64,000 nucleotides of DNA from Oscillibacter sp. PC13 (GCF_900115635.1 NZ_FOXE01000003.1:1-64000); one strand, 5' to 3'. Positions 1 through 8,129 are shown, numbered from the stretch's first letter. The notes: generated by a model from the letters alone, not told the origin. Translations and numbers: made by a program.

Positions 1-1
1 T

Positions 2-175
2 TTTGAGGTCATGCAGGCGCTCAAACTTACACGACCTCAAGACGACCCTGTCCTTCAATTCGTCCTAAAGAAGGAGCAGGAAGGAAAACCTTATAACGTA
101 GCCAAGATGGCCGGCGTTAATAAGTTTCTCCGGATCTACTATGCCAGAGCAATGGAAACACTAAAGCAACAGTAA
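2..175 (+). CDS. C-terminal end of an IS110-family transposase (partial at window edge)
   Basis: An open frame enters from the left edge and stops with TAA at 173-175, giving 57 residues. The end of the protein, with the stretches KEQEGKPYNVAKMAG and NKFLRIYYARAMETL, resembles the C-terminal helical end of IS110-type DEDD transposases of Firmicutes. That resemblance is from memory of the family. The catalytic N-terminal part lies outside the window, so intactness cannot be judged. The reading frame is followed by two hairpins and no further gene. An unrelated conserved helical C-terminus is the alternative. Confidence 0.5.
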   Translation, partial: FEVMQALKLTRPQDDPVLQFVLKKEQEGKPYNVAKMAGVNKFLRIYYARAMETLKQQ

Positions 176-243
176 ATCTAGATCTCATTATACAGGTTAT
201 TTTCAAATCCACAACCACTGTGGGTTTGGTTTTTGCACCCTTT

Positions 244-270
244 TTAGGCTGTTGGAGCCTAAACTTTTTT
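244..270 (+). terminator. Intrinsic terminator after the transposase
   Basis: A perfect 7-bp stem TTAGGCT/AGCCTAA with a 5-base loop is followed by ACTTTTTT. It lies 70 bases after the transposase stop and reads in the same direction. Confidence 0.6.
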
Positions 271-312
271 ATTTTACCCTTGACTTTTACATTAGCAAGA
301 TTTGTCACATAA

Positions 313-357
313 AAAAGCCACAGCTGAAACGCATAAAGAGCAATAGCTGTGGCTTTT
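313..357. terminator. Hairpin terminator, likely serving the minus-strand EAL gene
   Basis: A 13-bp stem AAAAGCCACAGCT / AGCTGTGGCTTTT encloses a 19-base loop. A-rich and T-rich flanks on both sides let it act in either direction. It lies just downstream of the minus-strand gene ending at 429. Confidence 0.65.
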
Positions 358-428
358 CATATTGAGAAGGTATGTTTGAATGCCTTACGATCACCTGACT
401 AACTGCGCGGAAGGACATTTTTGAAAAG

Positions 429-2381
429 TCAGGTTTGAGCTTCCTGCTGCTCTGCAAAAAAGGCGGCAAGCTGATCCTGTGGCATTGGCTTTGCGTAATA
501 AAAGCCCTGGATGATGTCCACACCGGCATCCTTGATATAGGCGGCCTGCTCCGCATCCTCCACACCTTCTGCTACCAACCGCTTGTCCATGTCGTGGAAG
601 AGTGCTGTCAGCGTTTGCAGCATCCTGACAGCCTGGGGATCTTCCGGCACGTGCAGCATCAGGCTGCGGTCAAATTTGATGCAGGAGAAGGGGAAATTCA
701 GCACGCTGGAGAGATTAGAATAACCGGTGCCAAAATCATCCATATAGATTTCCAGCCCGGCACCTGTCAGAGATTCCAGCTGGCTGCGGGCGTATTCCGC
801 ATCATGAAGCAGGAATCGTTCCGTAATTTCAATCTTCAGCTGTTCCGGCCTCAACTGGTATTGGGTCAGGTATTGCTGGATGCGCTCCGTGAGATGAGGA
901 TCCAGCAGCTGCTGCATGGAGAGGTTCAGCGATACACTTTGAAGCCCCGGAACCGCTCCGCTGCGCAGCAGGCGGCATACCTCCTCCAAAACAATCCAGG
1001 TGAGATCACCAATCATACCGGTTTCTTCGGCCAGAGGAATGAACACATTGGGGGAGATGGAATTTCCATCATAGTCCGATAAGCGGAGCAGTGCCTCAGC
1101 AGAGTGGAAGGTGCCCGCCTGACAGCAGTAGAGCGGCTGATACCACACCCGGAAACGGCGCTCCTGAATGGATTTGCGCATGATGGCAATCATGGCGTGC
1201 TTTTGCTCCAGACGGTGTCTGATCTCCGCGTCAAAGCGGACAAGGGTGTGCTCCTGTTTGGCAAGGCCCAGCGTATATTCCAGATATTCCATAATTCGAT
1301 CGGCCGTTTCCTCCTCGTCACAGCGGAGATCTGCCATGCAGCAGGAGAGCTGGCAGCGGATTTCACCGAGAATCCAGGGATCCCGGAGACGGCGCCGGAC
1401 GATGTCCAAGCATGCGTCTGACTGATCCTGAGACTCCCAGGGCAGCGTCAAAGCAAATGTTAAACTGCTGATTCGAAAGGCCCTCCCCTGTGGAAAAAGC
1501 CGATCCAATTCCTGGGCAATTTCATAGAGAAGTGCATCTCCTACCGTGTGTCCGTACTGCATATTGATATCGGAAAGGGAGTGAAGGGAGACGGCAATGA
1601 TATGAAGCGGCTGGCGGCTGGTGATCCGCAAGGAGAGTTCTGTTAAGAAATTGCTGCGATTTCGCAGGCCGGTAAGCGCATCGCGGTCATTGATGTGGGT
1701 TTGAAAGCTGATAAAGAGCAAAAGACTGGTAAGGGAACAAAGCGCTCCGTTCAGCAGGACCTCCGGATAAAATACCTGAAACAATACCACGACCAACACA
1801 ATGGGAGGCAAGCTTTGCATGACGGCAATGACAGGCTTGCTGACACTGGCACGGTTGCGGAGATAGCAGGCGGTAAGCAGCCCCAACTCTATCACTGGCA
1901 GAGCAAAACCCAGCTGGTTTAGCGGTCCGCGGCAGTACAGGCCATTTTCGTCGAAAAAGAAGAGAACGCCGGTAAACAGATTGACCAGAACAAAAAGCGT
2001 ATAAACCGCTGTCAAGCAGGCCAGAGTTCTGACTGCCTGGTGCAGACAGTGCTTGTCATATACGTGTTCCAGGATCAACCGAAATATGAAATAGGCAAAC
2101 AGGGAACAGGTAAAGACCATTGCCAGAAAATAGCTGCTGTTAATCAGAAGGTTCAGCCATAAGGGGACGCAACTGGGATAAGTGGTGGTAAACACACCGC
2201 AGATATCCAGCAGGATGGAGATGAAAGAGGACACCAGACAGAGCAGGAAGAGCTTTCGGTTCTCCGTAAAGGCAACATGCCGCTCATAACCATAATAGCG
2301 CAAAAAGATGATAGTGATGATGAGGAGGGAGAAAAATTCTGCGATCAACGACCACCGAATCAATGAAATCCCTTCTTTCAT
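429..2381 (-). CDS. Membrane GGDEF(degenerate)-EAL protein, probable c-di-GMP phosphodiesterase
   Basis: The protein has about 650 residues. The N-terminal third is hydrophobic with roughly six to seven membrane segments. It is followed by a GGDEF-type domain that begins DALTGLRNRSN but has SSLTF where the GG(D/E)EF active-site loop should be, so diguanylate cyclase activity is unlikely. The C-terminal EAL domain keeps the catalytic set: EALLRL, NLS, EITER, DDFGTGYSNL with IKFDRSL, EGVED and QGFYYAKP. It should therefore hydrolyse c-di-GMP at the membrane, and the degenerate GGDEF domain may be regulatory. The ATG at 2381 lacks a Shine-Dalgarno sequence; an internal AGAAGGG sits 6 bases before a TTG at 2363, which may be the true start. 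Transcription is monocistronic. Confidence 0.88.
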   Translation of the reverse strand: MKEGISLIRWSLIAEFFSLLIITIIFLRYYGYERHVAFTENRKLFLLCLVSSFISILLDICGVFTTTYPSCVPLWLNLLINSSYFLAMVFTCSLFAYFIFRLILEHVYDKHCLHQAVRTLACLTAVYTLFVLVNLFTGVLFFFDENGLYCRGPLNQLGFALPVIELGLLTACYLRNRASVSKPVIAVMQSLPPIVLVVVLFQVFYPEVLLNGALCSLTSLLLFISFQTHINDRDALTGLRNRSNFLTELSLRITSRQPLHIIAVSLHSLSDINMQYGHTVGDALLYEIAQELDRLFPQGRAFRISSLTFALTLPWESQDQSDACLDIVRRRLRDPWILGEIRCQLSCCMADLRCDEEETADRIMEYLEYTLGLAKQEHTLVRFDAEIRHRLEQKHAMIAIMRKSIQERRFRVWYQPLYCCQAGTFHSAEALLRLSDYDGNSISPNVFIPLAEETGMIGDLTWIVLEEVCRLLRSGAVPGLQSVSLNLSMQQLLDPHLTERIQQYLTQYQLRPEQLKIEITERFLLHDAEYARSQLESLTGAGLEIYMDDFGTGYSNLSSVLNFPFSCIKFDRSLMLHVPEDPQAVRMLQTLTALFHDMDKRLVAEGVEDAEQAAYIKDAGVDIIQGFYYAKPMPQDQLAAFFAEQQEAQT

Positions 2382-2401
2382 CAAAAAACTACAACACTAT
2401 T

Positions 2402-2429
2402 ATTATAGTGAAATAAAAAACAAGTACAA
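2402..2429 (-). promoter_or_regulatory. Sigma-A promoter of the EAL gene
   Basis: On the minus strand TTGTAC and TATAAT are separated by 16 bases. The predicted start lies near 2395, leaving almost no leader before ATG 2381 and favouring the internal TTG start. Confidence 0.55.
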
Positions 2430-2477
2430 TAGGAAAACGCAAAATATAAAAAAATATGTAATTTTCGGGAAAAGGGC

Positions 2478-2506
2478 TTGCAAAGAGAAAAAATGCGTGG
2501 TATACT
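2478..2506 (+). promoter_or_regulatory. Sigma-A promoter of rpmE
   Basis: TTGCAA and TATACT are separated by 17 bases, 52 bases before the rpmE start codon. Confidence 0.65.
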
Positions 2507-2558
2507 AAACAACGCCTTGTGAAAGGAAAACTGGCTAAGAAAGAGGTGAACGAGGGCA

Positions 2559-2762
2559 ATGAAGGAAGGAATCCATCCCAATTATCAGCAGACTACGATT
2601 ACATGCGCCTGCGGTAATGTGATTGAGACAGGTTCTACCAAGCAGGATATCAAGGTGGAAGTCTGCTCTAAGTGTCACCCCTTCTTTACAGGTAAGCAGA
2701 AGCTGGTGGATACCGGCGGACGCGTTGCCAAGTTCAACAAGAAGTTCGGTCTGGAGAAATAA
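2559..2762 (+). CDS. rpmE: 50S ribosomal protein L31, zinc-binding form
   Basis: The 67-residue protein is a full-length bL31. It carries the zinc ligands of the C+ form: Cys16 and Cys18 (CAC) with Cys36 and Cys39 (CSKC). It binds the central protuberance of the large ribosomal subunit. The start is supported by AGAGGTG eight bases upstream. The gene stands alone between its own promoter and terminator. Presence of the zinc ligands suggests this is the zinc-replete copy; a zinc-free paralogue, if any, lies elsewhere. Confidence 0.97.
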   Translation: MKEGIHPNYQQTTITCACGNVIETGSTKQDIKVEVCSKCHPFFTGKQKLVDTGGRVAKFNKKFGLEK

Positions 2763-2781
2763 GTCTGACACGTCACAAGAG

Positions 2782-2813
2782 GGTCTGCTGCAATCGCGGC
2801 GGGCCCTTTTTTG
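2782..2813 (+). terminator. Intrinsic terminator of rpmE
   Basis: An 11-bp stem that includes three G-T pairs (GGGTCTGCTGC / GCGGCGGGCCC) with loop AATC is followed by TTTTTT. Confidence 0.75.
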
Positions 2814-2814
2814 T

Positions 2815-2842
2815 TTACTTTTCCGCACAAAACGCATATACT
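2815..2842 (+). promoter_or_regulatory. Probable promoter of the flavin reductase-like gene
   Basis: TTTACT and TATACT are separated by 16 bases, directly after the rpmE terminator. Confidence 0.45.
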
Positions 2843-2887
2843 GGTAGCAAGTGGATTTGAAGTATTGGAGTATGGAGGGAACTGATC

Positions 2888-3400
2888 GTGATGAAGCTGC
2901 ACCCTGTGGATTTGAAAATCATGGCGCCGGAGATTTTTCGAGTATTCGGTACACAAAACGCCCTGCTGTCTGCCGGGGGATCTGATAACTGCAACACCAT
3001 GACCATTGGCTGGTGCCAGTTGGGAACCTTGTGGGGCAAGCCCGTCTGCACGGTATATGTGCGCCCGGAGAGGTATACCTATCAATTGATGGAGTCCTGT
3101 GATTATTTCACGGTGTCCGTCCTGCCGGCTGACCAGAAGAAAATCATGGGCTACTGCGGCAGCAAAAGCGGGCGGGATACAGACAAAATCAAAGAGTGCG
3201 GCCTGACGCTGCGCCGCGGCGCCGGAGATGCGCCGTTTTTTGACGAGGCGGAGTGGGTGCTGGTGTGCAAAAAGGCCTATGTTCAGGACCTGGATCCCGC
3301 ATGCGTGCTGGAAAAGGACACCGCGCTGCCCTTCTATCAGGAGGGCGGATGGCACCGTGCCTATACGGGCATTGTGCTGGAGGCATACGCAGCACGATAG
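2888..3400 (+). CDS. Flavin reductase-like / flavoredoxin family protein
   Basis: The 170-residue protein has the split-barrel FMN-binding fold of the flavin reductase-like family. Recognisable parts are an N-terminal strand ending NCNTMTIGWCQ, then VYVRPERYTYQLMES, FTVSVLP and GRDTDKIKECGLTL. Relatives bind FMN and transfer electrons in the cytoplasm, and some work as flavoredoxins in anaerobes. GGAGGG lies 8 bases before a GTG and 11 before the next ATG, so either codon may start it. The physiological partner is unknown. It is cotranscribed with nothing obvious, although hflX follows 120 bases later without a clear terminator. Confidence 0.85.
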   Translation: MMKLHPVDLKIMAPEIFRVFGTQNALLSAGGSDNCNTMTIGWCQLGTLWGKPVCTVYVRPERYTYQLMESCDYFTVSVLPADQKKIMGYCGSKSGRDTDKIKECGLTLRRGAGDAPFFDEAEWVLVCKKAYVQDLDPACVLEKDTALPFYQEGGWHRAYTGIVLEAYAAR

Positions 3401-3522
3401 ACCGGGAGATTTCCGCAAAGACAGGCGCTTGATACGGAATGGAACCCGCCGGGTACACTTTGCGATCTGAGAAAAAAGAAAAGGGGCGTCCGCAGGGCAA
3501 GGGCCTTTGCGGCGGAGAATCA

Positions 3523-4797
3523 ATGCGAGAAACAGAAGAAGTACGTGACAGAGTAGTGCTGGTGGGGCTGAACTCCCCAGTGCTGAAAAAAGAGGAAAAT
3601 GCCGACGAGGACACCATGGAGGAGCTGTCCGCCCTGGTGGAAACAGCCGGCGGCGAGACGGTGGGCATCGTTCTGCAGAACCGGCCGTCCCCCGATCCCC
3701 GCACCTTTATTGGGGAGGGCAAGGTGGCGGAAGTGCAGCTATACTGCGAAAATACCGGTGCCACCATGGTGATTTTTGACAATGACCTTTCCCCCTCCCA
3801 GATGCGGGTGCTGACGGAGCTGCTGGGCATCCAGGTGCTGGACCGGACGGGGCTGATTCTGGACATCTTCGCCCAGCGGGCCAAGACGAAGGAGGGCCGG
3901 CTCCAAGTAGAGTTGGCCCAATACCAGTATCTGCTGCCGAGACTGACCGGCATGTGGACCCATCTGGAGCGGCAGGCGGGCACCAGCGGCCAGGGGCCTA
4001 TCGGCTCCAAGGGACCCGGCGAAACCCAGCTGGAGACGGACCGGCGGCACATCCACCGGAAAATTGATAAGCTGCGGGAGGATTTGGATGAGGTGCGCCG
4101 GGTGCGGGGCACCCAGCGGGAGCGCCGCCGGAAGAACGAAATTCCGGTGGTGGCCATTGTGGGTTACACCAACGCGGGCAAATCCACACTGCTGAATCAG
4201 CTGACCGGCGCAGCCATTCCCGCCAACAACCGTTTGTTTGACACGCTGGACACCACCAGCCGCCTGCTGACGGTGTCCGATACGCTGGATGTGGTGATTT
4301 CCGACACGGTTGGCTTTATCCGCAAGCTCCCCCACCAGCTGGTGGAGGCGTTCAAGGCCACGCTGGAGGAGCTGGAGTATGCAGACCTGCTGATTCATGT
4401 CATTGATGTGTCCAATCCGGAGTGGCAGCTGCAGGCCCAGGTGGTGGAGAGCCTGATTCTGGAGCTGGGGGCAGGAGACCTGCCCCGTATTAATGTGTTC
4501 AACAAGTCCGACTGCTTGCCTGCCGGGGAGATCATGCCCCACGGTGAGGATATTGTCTCCCTCTCCGCCAGAACCGGCGAGGGGGTAGGGCAGCTTTTGG
4601 AGATGATTGACCAGCGGCTGGACAAGGGCACCCGGCGGGTAACGCTCCATGTCCCCTATGACAAGGGGGGGCTTCTGGACATGCTGTACCGGGAGGCCAA
4701 GGTGGAATCCGTGGACTACGGGGAGACCATCGACATTGTGGCGGTGTGCAATCCCCGGGTGCTGGGCCAGGTGGCACCCTTTATGGACGGGGAGTGA
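3523..4797 (+). CDS. hflX: Ribosome-associated GTPase HflX
   Basis: HflX is a translational GTPase that binds the 50S subunit and splits stalled ribosomes. The 424-residue protein has the HflX N-terminal domain (TFIGEGKVAEV, QRAKTKEGRLQVELAQ and GPGETQLETDRR), then a Ras-like G domain with G1 GYTNAGKS near residue 213, G3 DTVGF near 260 and G4 NKSD near 326. The start at 3523 is chosen because GGCGGAG precedes it by about 7 bases; the frame is open further upstream (to 3439) without such a site. The last 17 bases overlap the convergent small gene on the other strand. Confidence 0.95.
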   Translation: MRETEEVRDRVVLVGLNSPVLKKEENADEDTMEELSALVETAGGETVGIVLQNRPSPDPRTFIGEGKVAEVQLYCENTGATMVIFDNDLSPSQMRVLTELLGIQVLDRTGLILDIFAQRAKTKEGRLQVELAQYQYLLPRLTGMWTHLERQAGTSGQGPIGSKGPGETQLETDRRHIHRKIDKLREDLDEVRRVRGTQRERRRKNEIPVVAIVGYTNAGKSTLLNQLTGAAIPANNRLFDTLDTTSRLLTVSDTLDVVISDTVGFIRKLPHQLVEAFKATLEELEYADLLIHVIDVSNPEWQLQAQVVESLILELGAGDLPRINVFNKSDCLPAGEIMPHGEDIVSLSARTGEGVGQLLEMIDQRLDKGTRRVTLHVPYDKGGLLDMLYREAKVESVDYGETIDIVAVCNPRVLGQVAPFMDGE

Positions 4798-5002
4798 CGG
4801 CTTCCAGCCCCGCTCCGGTGCGCAGCCCCAGAAGAAAGGCGTGAATGGCGGTAAACTCCAGCGTTTTTTCGTATTCCTCCCGGAACTGGTATTCCAGATC
4901 ACCGTCCATAAGGGAGAGCCACATCTCATACTCCCCCTGGGGGACGGAATCCAGATAGGGGCGGATATAGTGGGGATAGAGCCATTTCATGAAGTCGGAC
5001 AT
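4781..5002 (-). CDS. Small hypothetical protein, 73 residues
   Basis: This small, mostly soluble protein begins MSDFMKWLYPHYIRPYLD and is rich in aromatic and acidic residues. I do not recognise a domain. The start at 5002 is supported by AAGGTGG seven bases upstream; the longer open frame to 5080 lacks such support. A good promoter (5052-5080) and a palindrome that the neighbouring Xre protein could bind lie just upstream. It is divergent from the Xre gene, which suggests a regulator-target pair, perhaps a phage-derived or toxin-antitoxin-like remnant. That role is inference. Confidence 0.6.
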   Translation of the reverse strand: MSDFMKWLYPHYIRPYLDSVPQGEYEMWLSLMDGDLEYQFREEYEKTLEFTAIHAFLLGLRTGAGLEAVTPRP

Positions 5003-5037
5003 GCAGATACCACCTTTCAAATAACATAAAATATGGC

Positions 5038-5051
5038 GTATTTCTAAATAC
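5038..5051. promoter_or_regulatory. Palindrome, candidate operator for the Xre regulator
   Basis: GTATTT CT AAATAC is a perfect 6-bp inverted repeat with a 2-base centre. It covers the expected transcription start of the minus-strand promoter at 5052-5080, the usual place for a repressor site. Confidence 0.45.
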
Positions 5052-5080
5052 AGAGTACCACATAACAATTGGCGTGTCAA
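5052..5080 (-). promoter_or_regulatory. Sigma-A promoter of the 73-residue gene
   Basis: On the minus strand a perfect TTGACA and TACTCT are separated by 17 bases. Confidence 0.6.
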
Positions 5081-5093
5081 GGGGGGGTCAAAT

Positions 5094-5312
5094 ATGACGT
5101 TTCAGGAACGATTGCGGGAATTGCGGAAAGAGCACGGAGAAACACAGGCAGAAGTGGCTGCGTCAATTGGGATTGCAGATCGGCATTATCAGAAATTTGA
5201 AGCAGGCAGCAATTTGCCGAGCTTTCATAATCTCTGCGCTCTGGCAGACCATTTCGGCGTCTCTATGGACTATCTGGCGGGGCGCACCGAGCGGCGGGAG
5301 GTGGCGGAGTGA
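5094..5312 (+). CDS. Xre-family helix-turn-helix regulator
   Basis: The 72-residue protein is essentially one Cro/C1-type HTH: FQERLRELRKEHGETQAEVA, then the recognition helix region IADRHYQKFEAG and LCALADHFGVSMDYLAGR. Such proteins bind short palindromes as dimers and often repress a neighbouring promoter. A run of seven G residues lies just before the ATG. Its last four bases (GTGA) overlap the start of the GNAT gene, so the two are translationally coupled. The divergent small gene and the palindrome at 5038-5051 are its likely targets. Confidence 0.9.
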   Translation: MTFQERLRELRKEHGETQAEVAASIGIADRHYQKFEAGSNLPSFHNLCALADHFGVSMDYLAGRTERREVAE

Positions 5313-5866
5313 CCCCTGTGATTGAGACGCCCCGCCTGCTGCTGCGGCCTTTCCGGGAGACGGATGCCGCAGATGTATACGAATACGCGAAGGACCCGCG
5401 GGTGGGCCCCATCGCCGGCTGGCCACCCCACAGGAGCGTGGGAGAGAGCCGGGAGATCATCCGCACGGTATTTTCCATGCCCGGCGTATTTGCCATGGAG
5501 GTGAAGGCGGACGGCCATGCGGCCGGATCGGTTGGCTTTGTGGGCCGTCATCCTGCCGGGGAGCTGCCCGGCTGCACGGATAATGAAATCGGCTACGGTC
5601 TGAATCCCGCCTACTGGGGCCGTGGATTGATGCCAGAGGCGGTAGAAGCCGTACTGCAATATGGCTTTACAGTTCTTGGATACAAACGAATTTGGTGTGG
5701 GCACTATGCTGGAAATTGGCGTAGCAGGCGGGTGATTTCCAAGTGCGGGTTCCGCTATCAGTTCTCCCGTCCGGAGGTCGTGGAGGAGATGGGGGAGATC
5801 CGGCAGACCTACTTTTACATGCAGACGATGGAGGAATGGCGTGAGCGAGTATTGGGTGCCCTTTGA
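5309..5866 (+). CDS. GNAT-family N-acetyltransferase (RimJ/RimL type)
   Basis: The 185-residue protein starts with ETPRLLLRPFRETD, the usual opening of RimJ/RimL-like acetyltransferases. The acetyl-CoA loop is visible as GYGLNPAYWGRGLMPEA, followed by NWRSRRVISKCGFRYQ, where N and the helix after it bind substrate in the family. It transfers an acetyl group from acetyl-CoA to an amine, but the substrate cannot be inferred. The start is GTG, overlapping the Xre stop. The 3' end overlaps the YigZ-family gene by 26 bases, indicating one operon. Confidence 0.9.
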   Translation: MTPVIETPRLLLRPFRETDAADVYEYAKDPRVGPIAGWPPHRSVGESREIIRTVFSMPGVFAMEVKADGHAAGSVGFVGRHPAGELPGCTDNEIGYGLNPAYWGRGLMPEAVEAVLQYGFTVLGYKRIWCGHYAGNWRSRRVISKCGFRYQFSRPEVVEEMGEIRQTYFYMQTMEEWRERVLGAL

Positions 5867-6479
5867 GGATGTGGAGAGCGAGTTCGTGGAAAAGCGCTCC
5901 CGCTTCATCAGCCATCTCTGGCGGGTGGAGAGCGAGGAGGAGGCCCGCGGCCGCATCGAGGAGACGAAAAAGAAATATCACGACGCCCGCCACAACTGCT
6001 GGTGCTATTTGCTGCAAGAGGGCGGCGTGGTTCGCTACGCCGACGACGGAGAACCCCAGGGCACGGCGGGGCAGCCCATGCTGAATGTGTTCCAGCGGGA
6101 GGGAATTGTCAACGCCTGCTGTGTGGTGACCCGTTATTTCGGCGGCATTTTGCTGGGGGCGGGTGGACTGACCCGGGCCTATACCAAGGGAGCCAAGGAT
6201 GCTCTGGACGCTGCGGGCACCTGCCGTATGAGCCTGTGGACGCTCTGGGACGTGCCTTGTACCTATCCGCTGTTTGAACGGATGAAGCTGGAGATAGCCG
6301 CCTGCGGCGGTGTGGTGCGGGACGCGGTTTACGGCGCGGACATTACCCTTCGGGTGGCATTTCCGGCAGGCGGTGCGGAGCAGTTTGCGCCCCGGCTGAC
6401 AGAGCTTTCTGCCGGGCAGCTGGAGATGGCGGCGGCGGGAGAAGAGTTCCTGCCCGGCCCACGGGAGAGCGCAAAATAG
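5841..6479 (+). CDS. YigZ/IMPACT-family protein
   Basis: The 212-residue protein carries the conserved IMPACT/YigZ N-terminal fold: KRSRFISHL, YHDARHNCWCYLL, DDGEPQGTAGQPML and VVTRYFGGILLGAGGL. Family members are soluble proteins tied to translation or nucleotide binding; the precise biochemical role in bacteria is not settled. The start is GTG at 5841 with GGAGG ten bases upstream, inside the end of the GNAT gene. It is the last gene of the Xre-GNAT-YigZ operon and is followed by a strong terminator. Confidence 0.92.
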   Translation: MSEYWVPFEDVESEFVEKRSRFISHLWRVESEEEARGRIEETKKKYHDARHNCWCYLLQEGGVVRYADDGEPQGTAGQPMLNVFQREGIVNACCVVTRYFGGILLGAGGLTRAYTKGAKDALDAAGTCRMSLWTLWDVPCTYPLFERMKLEIAACGGVVRDAVYGADITLRVAFPAGGAEQFAPRLTELSAGQLEMAAAGEEFLPGPRESAK

Positions 6480-6525
6480 AAAATGGTCTGCCGTTTGAAC
6501 AGGCAGGGCGCTTTTGAAAATAAAG

Positions 6526-6561
6526 GTCAGGCCCGGGCTGCATGCCCTGGCCTGACTTTTT
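6526..6561 (+). terminator. Intrinsic terminator after the YigZ-family gene
   Basis: GTCAGGCCCGGG pairs with CCCTGGCCTGAC around a short loop and is followed by TTTTTG. Confidence 0.75.
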
Positions 6562-6613
6562 GTTACAAGAATGGGGGTGGCACCAGAAGGGGGCTGCGCT
6601 TCTTCCGAAACGC

Positions 6614-6649
6614 AAAAAATGCGGACACTCTTCTGGAGTGTCCGCATTT
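6614..6649 (-). terminator. Intrinsic terminator of the MarR gene
   Basis: A 14-bp perfect stem AAATGCGGACACTC / GAGTGTCCGCATTT with a 5-base loop is followed, on the minus strand, by a run of T residues. It lies 70 bases past the MarR stop codon. Confidence 0.7.
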
Positions 6650-6719
6650 GGACAGGCGAACTTATCAAAACGGGACAAAGACAGATGGAGACGCGCCGAA
6701 GCACATTCGTGGTTTGTCC

Positions 6720-7172
6720 TTACAAATCAATTGTCTGCACGTTTTCGATCATTTTGTGCATGACACGCTTAAATACGTCCAGTTCCTCTTCCGAAATACC
6801 ATCAATGCCCTCGCGATTGAATTCCACCACAAGCGGAAACAGATCTTTGAGAATCTGTTCCCCTTTTTTCGTCAGGCCCAGGAATTTGGCACGGTAGTTA
6901 TCTGTGCTGCTGGTGCGGGTGATGAAGCCCTCCTGCTCCATTCGCTCCACCAGATGCACGGTGGTCGGCTCGCTGATCATCATCGCGCTGGCCAGTTCCT
7001 TCTGAGTCATGCTGCCATTTTGGTGGGAAATATAGTAAAGGGCCATCCACTGCACGCGCGTGATGTCCTTCTTTTTAAATTGCTCGTTCATGGCCTCACA
7101 GACCACCTTTGCGCCGCGGTTGGTAATAAAACCAATGCAATCATGCACGTCAAACATAACAGGGTTCGCCAC
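6720..7172 (-). CDS. MarR-family transcriptional regulator
   Basis: The 150-residue protein has the winged-helix layout of MarR proteins: an N-terminal dimer helix, ITRVQWMALYYISHQNG, MTQKELASAMMISEPTTVHLVERME as the HTH, the wing region GFITRTSSTDNYRAK, and a C-terminal dimer helix. MarR dimers bind palindromic DNA and respond to small ligands. The target is unknown; mobA and the AhpD-like gene are close by. The GTG at 7172 and an ATG at 7157 are both possible starts and neither has a good ribosome site. Confidence 0.9.
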   Translation of the reverse strand: MANPVMFDVHDCIGFITNRGAKVVCEAMNEQFKKKDITRVQWMALYYISHQNGSMTQKELASAMMISEPTTVHLVERMEQEGFITRTSSTDNYRAKFLGLTKKGEQILKDLFPLVVEFNREGIDGISEEELDVFKRVMHKMIENVQTIDL

Positions 7173-7249
7173 TCTTTCTGTATTTCATAAAAATCAGTGA
7201 GAAAAAACACAACATGCGCTATCTCTATTGAGGAATACGCTTTTCTTTC

Positions 7250-7278
7250 ATTGTAAAGTTTTCCCTTAAAAATAGCAA
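7250..7278 (-). promoter_or_regulatory. Sigma-A promoter of the MarR gene
   Basis: On the minus strand TTGCTA and TACAAT are separated by 17 bases. The leader to the GTG start would be about 70 bases. Confidence 0.5.
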
Positions 7279-7286
7279 GATATTTT

Positions 7287-7868
7287 TCAAATTTTTCCAC
7301 GCAGGAGGGACTGGTAATCCTCCGGCGTATTGATATTGGCCAGCATCCCAGCGTATCCATGTTCTGCACCGATTGGAATGCGGCGGACACGGAATGGGGA
7401 AAGCGCATTTTGCAGCCTATAATCACCGGATAAGAGCTGCACCTCAAAAGCGCCGGCCAGAGACTTGCGATAGGCGGCACACAGAGGATGCATCCGTCCG
7501 TCTGGCGTGACAGGGAGCACCACATCAGATGTCTCATCGGCAAAGTCCATCAAATATGTAACCAAAGACCTTTCCAGACGGGGAAGGTCGCAGGAAACTG
7601 CAAAGAGCCACGGGGCACGGCATACGGACAGCGCTGCATGCAGGCCGCCGACAGGGCCGCAGCCTGGATAGACATCCTCCACAATCTTCCAGGAGGGGGG
7701 GAGCAGCTCCTCTGCCCGGGCCAGAGAAATATATTTTTCTGAAAAATCATCCAGCTGAGAGGCGATGCGAGAGAGAAAGGAAGATCCCTCCCAGAGAAGA
7801 CGGGCCTTGTCACAGCCCATACGGCTGCTTTTTCCACCGGCCAGCAGCAGTACACAAAATGTTTCCAT
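7287..7868 (-). CDS. mobA: Molybdenum cofactor guanylyltransferase
   Basis: MobA joins GMP to molybdopterin to give the guanine dinucleotide cofactor used by DMSO-reductase-family enzymes. The 193-residue protein shows the nucleotidyltransferase signature LLAGGKSSRMGCDKA near the N-terminus, CGPVGGLHAAL, then AVSCDLPRL with the metal-binding Asp, and HPLCAAYRK. The start at 7868 is chosen because GGCGGA lies eight bases upstream; a GTG at 7883 is the longer alternative. It is transcribed alone from a strong promoter. The DMSO-reductase-type enzyme at 11108 is an obvious client. Confidence 0.93.
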   Translation of the reverse strand: METFCVLLLAGGKSSRMGCDKARLLWEGSSFLSRIASQLDDFSEKYISLARAEELLPPSWKIVEDVYPGCGPVGGLHAALSVCRAPWLFAVSCDLPRLERSLVTYLMDFADETSDVVLPVTPDGRMHPLCAAYRKSLAGAFEVQLLSGDYRLQNALSPFRVRRIPIGAEHGYAGMLANINTPEDYQSLLRGKI

Positions 7869-7953
7869 CAGCTTTTCCGCCACTTTCGAGAATTGGAGAA
7901 CCGGTTGGGCCAGTCATCCGAAAGATAAATACGAGATCTGATATTCTGAAAAC

Positions 7954-7982
7954 ATTATATATGCCAAACGGATTCTGTACAA
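7954..7982 (-). promoter_or_regulatory. Sigma-A promoter of mobA
   Basis: On the minus strand TTGTAC and a perfect TATAAT are separated by 17 bases, about 85 bases before the mobA start. The 341-base gap 7869-8209 holds this promoter and the AhpD-like gene promoter; I see nothing else in it. Confidence 0.65.
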
Positions 7983-8129
7983 GGGAAATTTTATTTTTTG
8001 TAGAAAAATTATGCAAAAATTTTATAAATAGCACAAAAATTTGGACTTATACATGGAAACTACTGGATAGTAAAGAGAGCAAAATTTGTAAAAAATAATG
8101 GCTGCAGAAAAAAACATAATCACATAGAA

